Positions 19,969-27,723 of a stretch of 64,000 nucleotides of DNA are shown here, piece after piece (within the stretch, counting starts at the first letter, position 1; the number at the start of each line of letters is the position of its first letter). This stretch comes from an uncultured Algibacter sp. GTDB taxonomy: Bacteria; Bacteroidota; Bacteroidia; Flavobacteriales; Flavobacteriaceae. The notes beneath the pieces are model-generated. The model ran no database searches. It worked only from the letters and a program-made list of their open reading frames with translations, and was not told the DNA's origin. The position numbers were made by a program, and so were the translations under genes. The DNA lies in the NCBI GenBank assembly GCA_947502405.1, contig CANMZT010000007.1, positions 62,001 through 126,000 of the forward strand. The letters run 5' to 3'.

Positions 19969-21045
19969 ATGAAATTTTTTAAAAGTACTATTTTAATTGC
20001 TACTCTTGCTTGTTTTACATTTTCATGTAGCAGTAATGATGATAGCTCATCTGACTCTAAAGATGATGATCTAGCTCAAGAACAAAATGAAACTGAAAAC
20101 AGAGTAATCCCAACTTCTGAATTAGAAAGCGGTATTCGAATTGATGGTTCAACATCTAAACCAGGAACACCTCCATCTCCAAACGGGAAATTAGATTTTC
20201 AAATAAATACTGAAAAACAAGAAGCTTTTCAAGAAGCTGGATTGGATATTAAATTTTCAACTTTAGATAATATTCAAGGGGTTTACATCTTATTTCAAGA
20301 TAGTGATGGTAATAAACTGGACAGCTATCTAGACGTTCCATTATCAGCATTAGAAGGTAAAACAGCTTCAAAAAAACACAAAAAAGTATTGCAACAAAAC
20401 AAAACATTTACTGAAAATGAATATACTATTGATGTAGATTTTGATAATATTTTACCTGGAACATTTTGTTATGAAATTTGTCTTTATGATGAAAATAATA
20501 ATATAAGTGCTATAGAAGAGATATGTATAGAGGTAGAAGCTTGGGGAGGAAACTCTGATATTGTTGGTGAATGGATCTTTGACAGATATGATGGTGAAGG
20601 CTCTGATGAAAACGATGATACTGATATTGACTGTGAAAATGGAGATACCATAATTGTAAGTTATGTTGGCGAAGAAGATGAAACTTGGGTTTTAGTTTTA
20701 AATGCCGATGGTAGTTACTATGAAACCTATAAAGGCTCAGAAGAATACTTGAATTATGAAGCTACTCAAGCTAATTGTTCTGCTGTTTATGATGAATCAA
20801 ATTATGACGATAAATACTCTGGAAAATGGGCATACAATGAAGATAAACAAACGCTAACTATTATAGATTTTAAATATGAGAACCTATTAGACTCCTCTGA
20901 TAACGAGACCTATGAAAACGGATCAGTTTATTTTGATGGTACTAATACAAAAGCAAGAGTTATTTCTGGCGAGTTAGTTATAACGGATAGTTACTCTGAA
21001 GGTGATGATAGTTATTCTGACACTTACATCTTTAAAAGAAATTAA
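19969..21045 (+). CDS. Lipoprotein with acidic linker and C-terminal lipocalin-like region
   Basis: Lipobox FSCSSNDD; VGEWIFDRYDGEG and ADGSYYETY reminiscent of lipocalin-like domains. Confidence 0.55.
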   Translation: MKFFKSTILIATLACFTFSCSSNDDSSSDSKDDDLAQEQNETENRVIPTSELESGIRIDGSTSKPGTPPSPNGKLDFQINTEKQEAFQEAGLDIKFSTLDNIQGVYILFQDSDGNKLDSYLDVPLSALEGKTASKKHKKVLQQNKTFTENEYTIDVDFDNILPGTFCYEICLYDENNNISAIEEICIEVEAWGGNSDIVGEWIFDRYDGEGSDENDDTDIDCENGDTIIVSYVGEEDETWVLVLNADGSYYETYKGSEEYLNYEATQANCSAVYDESNYDDKYSGKWAYNEDKQTLTIIDFKYENLLDSSDNETYENGSVYFDGTNTKARVISGELVITDSYSEGDDSYSDTYIFKRN

Positions 21046-21066
21046 AATTATTTTAAATTAATTAAT

Positions 21067-21098
21067 AAAAAAGAGAAGCAAATTGCTTCTCTTTTTTT
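21067..21098. terminator. Bidirectional terminator
   Basis: AAAAAGAGAAGCAAATTGCTTCTCTTTTT. Confidence 0.7.
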
Positions 21099-21106
21099 AT
21101 GCTCTT

Positions 21107-21493
21107 TTATTTATCTAAAATAGATTTAATATTTGGTTTAAAATAGTTGGGACCTTTTAAAACTTTACCATCTTCTCTATAAATAGGTTCTCCGTCTTCT
21201 CCTAATTTACTCATATTGCTACGTTGAATTTCTTCAAAAACTTCTTCTATTTTGTGTTGCATACCATGCTCTATAATGGTGCCACATAATATATAAAGCA
21301 TATCACCCAAAGCATCTGCCACCTCAACTAAGTCGTTATTATTTGCGGCTTCTAGATATTCCTCATTTTCTTCTCGCATTAGTTTATAACGCAGCATATT
21401 TTTTTCTAGTCCTAAATCTGCTTTTGGTGTTTCTCTGTGTCCTATTTTAAAAGCAGTATGAAATGCCTTTACAGCTTCAATTTTATTTTTCAT
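21107..21493 (-). CDS. MazG-like all-alpha NTP pyrophosphohydrolase
   Basis: MREENEEYLEAANNNDLVEVADALGDMLYI metal-binding motif. Confidence 0.85.
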   Translation of the reverse strand: MKNKIEAVKAFHTAFKIGHRETPKADLGLEKNMLRYKLMREENEEYLEAANNNDLVEVADALGDMLYILCGTIIEHGMQHKIEEVFEEIQRSNMSKLGEDGEPIYREDGKVLKGPNYFKPNIKSILDK

Positions 21494-21549
21494 TGTAATT
21501 TATTTTGTTATAATTTAGAAGATGAGATTCTCATGAATATTATATAAAT

Positions 21550-21753
21550 TTGTATAAAAGTAACTATATGTTTAGTAAAGGTCAAATCATTTTTGGGATA
21601 ATATTTTTTATAGTCTTTTCAATAATTATAGCTTATACTTACCGCAAAGATTTAAAACTCCATAAACGTTTTTATGCTGGTAGTGTTTGGATTTTAATTG
21701 CCTTTATTTCCTTCATCTTATTTATTTCTGCTATTAAGTTTTTTTTTAAGTAA
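21550..21753 (+). CDS. Small two-TM membrane protein
   Basis: Two hydrophobic segments; YRKDLKLHKRFYAGS loop. Confidence 0.55.
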   Translation: MYKSNYMFSKGQIIFGIIFFIVFSIIIAYTYRKDLKLHKRFYAGSVWILIAFISFILFISAIKFFFK

Positions 21754-21859
21754 GAGGCACTTCATACAACTTTCAGACTTAAAAAGACAAACCATACTTC
21801 GTTTTTTTTTGCTTTTTGTCTAGGTTTTGATTTTTAGGACATTGGTTTTTCTAAATTAA

Positions 21860-21885
21860 TAGGTAAATATACCTAGTAATGGGTA
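21860..21885. promoter_or_regulatory. Operator-like cluster of three half sites at 10-bp period
   Basis: TAGGTA-aata-TACCTA-gtaa-TGGGTA upstream of the 21946 gene. Confidence 0.5.
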
Positions 21886-21945
21886 TTTATTTGATGTTAT
21901 AAACCAACCATCTTTGTATTATTAATTAACTAATCCAACTCAATT

Positions 21946-22284
21946 ATGAAAAAATTTGTAACCCCAGTGGTGATGTTCTTGTTTGGTGTCTTTGCATTTA
22001 TAATAATAATGTTGACTACACATAAAATGAATCTTAGTTTTGAAAACGATCCTCATTTTTGGTTTTATCGTGTTTTGACTGCTCTTGCAGCTGCAGCAAT
22101 AAGTATTTCTATTCCTGGAATGCTAAAAGTTGATTACACCCCTAAAGGAGATGAAATAAAAACCTTTTCAGATGCAGATAAGAATCCTGTTAAAATGTCT
22201 CTCTTAGAAAAAGAGCCTACTATAAGCGCATCTGGTGCTATAGCAGTTTTCGTATTAGTTTATTTATTTAATCCTATAATTTAA
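21946..22284 (+). CDS. Small membrane protein of unknown function
   Basis: 113-codon ORF with TM segments, upstream of histidine kinase locus. Confidence 0.6.
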   Translation: MKKFVTPVVMFLFGVFAFIIIMLTTHKMNLSFENDPHFWFYRVLTALAAAAISISIPGMLKVDYTPKGDEIKTFSDADKNPVKMSLLEKEPTISASGAIAVFVLVYLFNPII

Positions 22285-22302
22285 AAACCAAAATTTAGAA
22301 TT

Positions 22303-22788
22303 ATGAAATTACCTTTCCATTTTTATCCAGAGCCTAATGTAGCTCTAACGCTTCCAATTGGGGAAGACCCAAGCACACTAAATATTGTTATACCAATAAT
22401 AGCAACTGACTTCATTGATATTAAAAAAATCAGAACAAATTTGTTTGGGCAAGATAAACTCCTTTTACTCGAATTCAATTTAGACAGTAAAAAAACTTCA
22501 AATAAGCATTTTAAATTTGTTCACTTAAGGATTGTTGGCCTTCCAAAAGTAAAATTAGTTCAACTCAAAGTTGAACATGATACTACAAATGACACACTTG
22601 AAGACCAGCTTATTCCAACTTTGCATATTAATGTTGAAAAACCTAATGCTCAATATAAATATGTTGGTGAAGATCAAGATCTTAAGCTTGATGGCATATT
22701 TAATTTAACAGAAGAAGATAAATTTGAAGCTGGTGCAGCCGCTCCTCCACCTTCTGATAGTTGTACTATACCACCTAGTGGAGACTAA
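22303..22788 (+). CDS. Hypothetical protein
   Basis: ORF 18 nt downstream of the previous gene; no recognisable family. Confidence 0.55.
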   Translation: MKLPFHFYPEPNVALTLPIGEDPSTLNIVIPIIATDFIDIKKIRTNLFGQDKLLLLEFNLDSKKTSNKHFKFVHLRIVGLPKVKLVQLKVEHDTTNDTLEDQLIPTLHINVEKPNAQYKYVGEDQDLKLDGIFNLTEEDKFEAGAAAPPPSDSCTIPPSGD

Positions 22789-22824
22789 AATTCAATTCCA
22801 ACTAAACACTAGAAATATAGGCAT

Positions 22825-24741
22825 ATGTTTCTAGTGTTTTATATTAAAAAAAACAGTTTGAGAATAAATATTCTATTAATTCTTTTTTTAATTATATCAG
22901 TATTAAAAGTGTTTTCGCAAGATAGTCTTAAACAATTAAAGCTAGCTGAAGCATTTTTTAAAGATAACACATACAAGAAAGCTAAAAGAATATCCTTTAG
23001 TGAAATCAAAAAGGATTCTAAACAGATTGATTTTAATATTTTTTTAGGCAAAATATATGCCAAATCCTTTAAAATGGACTCTTCCACCTTATGGTTAAAT
23101 AAAGCTAAAAACCTAATAAATTATAAGACTTCTAATAACCAGTTATTCCAATATTTTTTGTGGACAGCTTATAACTTTGAAGTAAATAAAAATTATGACA
23201 AAGCTTTAGAAAATTATTTTTTAGCAAAAAAAAAGTCTAAAACAATAAATGACATCTATTATCTTGACTTGTTATACAATAGAGTTTTACTAATTTACAG
23301 TGAAAACGAATACAAACAAGATGTTAATAATTGGATTTTAACTTATACAAAATTTAAGGACTCTTTAAACAATAACTTTATTACAAACAATTATCACAAT
23401 ACATTAGGAAAACATTTCCATTATAACGAAGACACAAAGAATGCCCTTTTTCATTTTGATCAAAACATTTATTATTCAAAAAAAAATAATGATAGTGTAA
23501 TGCTGAGTAACGCATACTTTCATAAAGGCATTATTTATTCTGAATATACTAAATATCAAGATAGTGCCAGATTTTATTTCGCCAAAGGGAAAGACATATG
23601 TGCCTGTGATAATAACATACTTTTTCAAGCAACATACAAATACAATGTAGCTCAAACCTATATACATCAAAAAAATAATATAATGTCAAAAGCATGGCTT
23701 TTTTCAACACTACAGGACTCAGTCAGTTCTAGAAAAACGCATATTAAAAACAATGTTTTAAAGGATCTATATAAAATTTATAAATCTGAAAAAAATATTG
23801 ATTCTGCATTTTATTATTTGGAATTACATAAAATATTTAGTGATAGTTTAAAAATTTCAGAAAGAAATAACACGCTTGCAGAATTACAAACCAAATATGA
23901 CACCGAAAAAAAAGAGAAAGAAAATTTACTATTAAAAACAAATATCGAAAAGGAACAACAACAGAAAAAGATTCTTTTCATCAGTGCCTTAGCTTTAATA
24001 CTTTTTGGAACCATTACCGCTTTCCTAATTCAAAAAAACACCAGAAAAAAACAAAAGCTAGCTGAACAAGAAAAAGCTTTGGAAACCCAAAAACTCGAAA
24101 CCGTTTTAAAAGAACAAGAATTAGTGAGTATTGACGCCATGATAGAAGGTCAAGAAAAAGAACGTCAACGCATTGCAAATGATTTACATGATGATTTAGG
24201 GGGACTTATGGCTACTGTAAAACTTCATTTTAATGTTTTAAAAGATAAACAAACCCCAGAGCTATTTGACAAAACCACTAACCTTCTTGATGAGGCTTAT
24301 AATAAAATACGTGGTATAGCTCATGCTAAAAACTCTGGTGTTATTGCAAAACAAGGTTTACTAAAAGCTGTACAAAATATGGCTGATAAAATATCTGTTT
24401 CTAATAAAATTACTGTTGATGTTATTGATCATGGATTAGAGAACAGACTAGAAAATAGTTTAGAGCTTACCATTTTTAGAATTATACAGGAATTGATAAC
24501 CAACGTTATAAAACACGCAGATGCAAGCGAAGCAACTATCCATTTAACAAATCATGATGACACATTAAATATTATGATTGAAGATAATGGTGTAGGCTTT
24601 AATCCAAATCAGGTTACCACAAAAAACAAAGGTATGGGTATTAGCAGTATTGATAAACGTATTGAACACTTAAATGGCAAAATGACCATTGAATCTGAAC
24701 ACAACAAAGGAACAACTATAATAATTGACTTACCAATATGA
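22825..24741 (+). CDS. TPR-containing sensor histidine kinase (HisKA_3/HATPase)
   Basis: EGQEKERQRIANDLHDDLGGLMATVK H box; DNGVGFNP; KGMGISSIDKRIEHLNGKM; TM segment before kinase core. Confidence 0.9.
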   Translation: MFLVFYIKKNSLRINILLILFLIISVLKVFSQDSLKQLKLAEAFFKDNTYKKAKRISFSEIKKDSKQIDFNIFLGKIYAKSFKMDSSTLWLNKAKNLINYKTSNNQLFQYFLWTAYNFEVNKNYDKALENYFLAKKKSKTINDIYYLDLLYNRVLLIYSENEYKQDVNNWILTYTKFKDSLNNNFITNNYHNTLGKHFHYNEDTKNALFHFDQNIYYSKKNNDSVMLSNAYFHKGIIYSEYTKYQDSARFYFAKGKDICACDNNILFQATYKYNVAQTYIHQKNNIMSKAWLFSTLQDSVSSRKTHIKNNVLKDLYKIYKSEKNIDSAFYYLELHKIFSDSLKISERNNTLAELQTKYDTEKKEKENLLLKTNIEKEQQQKKILFISALALILFGTITAFLIQKNTRKKQKLAEQEKALETQKLETVLKEQELVSIDAMIEGQEKERQRIANDLHDDLGGLMATVKLHFNVLKDKQTPELFDKTTNLLDEAYNKIRGIAHAKNSGVIAKQGLLKAVQNMADKISVSNKITVDVIDHGLENRLENSLELTIFRIIQELITNVIKHADASEATIHLTNHDDTLNIMIEDNGVGFNPNQVTTKNKGMGISSIDKRIEHLNGKMTIESEHNKGTTIIIDLPI

Positions 24742-25361
24742 TACGATTAGCCATAGCCGAAGATCATCAGTCATTAATTGATGGTATTAAACTTTTATTA
24801 GAATATGAAGATGACATTTCTATTGTTGGAACAGCAAATGATGGAAAAGATTTACTAGAAATCGTAGAAAAGAAGGAACCTAATGTTGTGCTAACTGATA
24901 TACGAATGCCAAAAATGGATGGTATTCAAGCTACTAAACAAATCAAAAAAAAATATCCAAAAATTAATATTCTAGCTTTTACCATGTTTGAGCAAGTCGA
25001 TGCTATAGAACAAATGATAGATGCTGGTGCTTCTGGATATATTTTAAAGAACTCATCACTTGAAGAGGTACACAAAGCCATATTAACTGTTGCAAAAGGT
25101 GAAACATACTTTGATGCCGATATAAATACGAATGTGTTAAATTCTAAATCTAAAAATAAGACCAAAGGCATTTTAACAAAACGGCAAATAGAAATTTTAG
25201 AACTTATTGGCCAAGGAAAAACATCAAGAGAAATTGCTGATTTATTGTTTATTGGAATTCACACAGTAGATACTCACCGAAAAAACATGGTTCGTATTCT
25301 GGGGCTACAGGGTAAAGGCGAACTCTTAAGGTATGCTTTGGATAGAAAATATAAGTTTTGA
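24738..25361 (+). CDS. NarL/LuxR-family response regulator
   Basis: REC (VVLTDIRMPKMDGIQ) and LuxR HTH (LTKRQIEILELIGQGKTSREIADLLFIGIHTVDTHRKN); ATGA overlap with kinase. Confidence 0.93.
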   Translation: MIRLAIAEDHQSLIDGIKLLLEYEDDISIVGTANDGKDLLEIVEKKEPNVVLTDIRMPKMDGIQATKQIKKKYPKINILAFTMFEQVDAIEQMIDAGASGYILKNSSLEEVHKAILTVAKGETYFDADINTNVLNSKSKNKTKGILTKRQIEILELIGQGKTSREIADLLFIGIHTVDTHRKNMVRILGLQGKGELLRYALDRKYKF

Positions 25362-25364
25362 TTT

Positions 25365-25380
25365 TACCTAGTAATAGGTA
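25365..25380. promoter_or_regulatory. Operator-like palindrome
   Basis: TACCTA-gtaa-TAGGTA, same core as 21870-21885. Confidence 0.5.
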
Positions 25381-25431
25381 TGGATTAATTATTAAAAAAA
25401 AACAATTTTTAAAGAATTAAATAAAAATATT

Positions 25432-26280
25432 ATGAAAACCAAAATTTTTACTCTACTGCTTCTAAGTTGTTTTATAGGGCTTGGACAAAACAATCAAGAA
25501 AAACGTATTGACATAGATGTTGAGTCAACTGTTTTTAATAAGAAAACAATTGTAAATCCGGGAAAGTTCAAAATTGTTCTACTCAATTATAATCCCAACA
25601 AAAGCTATAATGTAGATATTCAAAAGGATAATCATAAATACGAACCCCTTAATTTTCCAGCTGATACAACTGCAAACAAAATCTTAAACATAACAGAAGA
25701 TGAAAAAGTTATTGAAACAATAACAATCAATCAAGGACAAGATTTGTCAGTCAAAATTGAAGTTTTCGTTACAAGTGAAAACAGTGATAAAAAGAAAGAG
25801 ACAATAAAAGAAAAAACGTATAGCTATAAGTTTAAAACTGAACGAAAAGGTTCATGGCAAACCAACTTTGGATTTAATTTTATTTCTTTAGGAAATAAAG
25901 ATTCTTTTTTTTCTAAGCAGATAGATAGTACTTATACAATTACCAAAGGTACAAATCAAAACAAATTAGATTTTCATCCATCCATAATGTTTACATGGGT
26001 ACCTAACACCTTAAAAAATATTAAAGTTGGTTATTCTGGAGGGTTTGGCTATGATTTAGACAATAGTCTTTCAGCTTTTGCAGGAATTTCAGTCATTTTT
26101 AGTCAAAATATAACTTTTTCTACGGGTTTAGCTTTCCATAATCAAAAACTATTAAACTCTAAATATAAGGAAGGAGATGTGTTAAAAGAAAACTTAACTT
26201 TCGACCAACTTCATACAGATTACATTCGGTTTAACCCGTTCGTATCGATTGCTTTTAGATTAGATAAAAGCCCTTTTTAA
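25432..26280 (+). CDS. Secreted/outer-membrane hypothetical protein
   Basis: Signal peptide, beta-barrel-like C-terminal half. Confidence 0.55.
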   Translation: MKTKIFTLLLLSCFIGLGQNNQEKRIDIDVESTVFNKKTIVNPGKFKIVLLNYNPNKSYNVDIQKDNHKYEPLNFPADTTANKILNITEDEKVIETITINQGQDLSVKIEVFVTSENSDKKKETIKEKTYSYKFKTERKGSWQTNFGFNFISLGNKDSFFSKQIDSTYTITKGTNQNKLDFHPSIMFTWVPNTLKNIKVGYSGGFGYDLDNSLSAFAGISVIFSQNITFSTGLAFHNQKLLNSKYKEGDVLKENLTFDQLHTDYIRFNPFVSIAFRLDKSPF

Positions 26281-26410
26281 ATTAAGAAACTTTGATATTG
26301 AGATACATTAAACAGTTGACAACAATATCAAAATAATTCTTTTTCAATAATTATTGCGACATTATTACTATTCTGCATTTCAACGATAAACTTTTTCGAC
26401 CAACAGCCTT

Positions 26411-26437
26411 AAAATCCCCAGTATTGGGGATTTTTTT
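26411..26437 (+). terminator. Terminator
   Basis: AAAATCCCCA-GTAT-TGGGGATTTTTTT. Confidence 0.7.
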
Positions 26438-26662
26438 CACTCCCATATTTAGCTATGTTTACAGTAGCTATTAACAATAATTCTTTACTCTCATGGAAAA
26501 CACCTCTTAAATCAATTTTTCTAAAACATTATAGATAAGCTTCACTCATCTATAATTAACAAACTCCTCTATTTTACTGTTAGATGGCTTTTAAGCCATT
26601 ACTAATGCAACCTACCTATGCTATGTTTTAAATAAATTATTTAATCTTATAAAGCCAAAATC

Positions 26663-27712
26663 ATGAAAAATTTTATTTTAAAAACTAGCAAACCCATTTT
26701 ACTATTCATTTTGTTTTTTACATCTTTTGCTATAGCACAAACTACTCATATTGTAAATAACAATACTGGTACTGATGCAGACTTTACCGATTTACAAGCC
26801 GCAATTGATGCTGCGGCTAATGGCGATATTATCCATATACAACAATCTTCAACCAGTTATGGAAACATTACATTAGATAAGGAGCTAACATTAATTGGGC
26901 GCTCGCACAGTGATGCCTCTTACACTTCGCAAGTTGGCACAATAAATTTAGCTGACGGATGCTCTAAAAGTACCATAAAAGGTTTACGAACTGGCACTAT
27001 TACAGAACCTTTTGTTTCTGGTGCCACACATATTATTGAAGATTTAGTGTTACAAGACAATAGAATAAGTAATATTTCTAATTTAGGTATTTATGGCACT
27101 TTTAATAATATGCTTATACAAGGTAATCTTATTGAAAGCGGCATAGCTATTGGCCAAAAAACATCAAACTTACTAATTACAAACAATTTAATTAACGGGA
27201 GCAGTGTTTCATTGAGTTCGGTAAGCACTTTACTTTTTACCAACAACGTACTAAGTTATTGGAATGGAGTAAGTATTAGCAATAATTCTTCAGATTTATT
27301 AAACATTAGTAACTGTATTTTTATTATGGAAAGGACAGTTGATAGAACCATAAACCTTTCAACTAGCAGTGGAACCATACAGGTTACTAACTGTGTTACC
27401 TATAATTATAATAGCCCAAACAACTATACGTTTGTAACAGGTGCTAATATCACCTTAACCAATAACCAAGAAAATATAGATCCGCTATTTGTGGATAGAG
27501 GTGGCTTAGGCGATAGTACTTTTAACCCTGAGCAGTACGACCTAAGCCTACAGGCTGCTTCCACTGTGATAGACAATGGGCTGTACCAAAACTACAACTT
27601 TAAGGAAGTTGGTACACCAACTGGCTTGCCAAGTATAAAAATAGATACCTACAGCCCAACGGTTCCTAAAAATAGTGATATAACAGTAACCGTTTCAGCT
27701 AAAACCAACTAA
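26663..27712 (+). CDS. Secreted right-handed beta-helix protein
   Basis: Signal peptide; DLQAAIDAAANGDIIHI and repeated NxLI/NNLI turns. Confidence 0.65.
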   Translation: MKNFILKTSKPILLFILFFTSFAIAQTTHIVNNNTGTDADFTDLQAAIDAAANGDIIHIQQSSTSYGNITLDKELTLIGRSHSDASYTSQVGTINLADGCSKSTIKGLRTGTITEPFVSGATHIIEDLVLQDNRISNISNLGIYGTFNNMLIQGNLIESGIAIGQKTSNLLITNNLINGSSVSLSSVSTLLFTNNVLSYWNGVSISNNSSDLLNISNCIFIMERTVDRTINLSTSSGTIQVTNCVTYNYNSPNNYTFVTGANITLTNNQENIDPLFVDRGGLGDSTFNPEQYDLSLQAASTVIDNGLYQNYNFKEVGTPTGLPSIKIDTYSPTVPKNSDITVTVSAKTN

Positions 27713-27723
27713 AAAGCACCACT

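Noticed and set aside
26613-26618. TACCTA half site upstream of the beta-helix gene
   Set aside because: No second half site at the 10-bp spacing; a 6-mer is expected by chance in AT-rich DNA.
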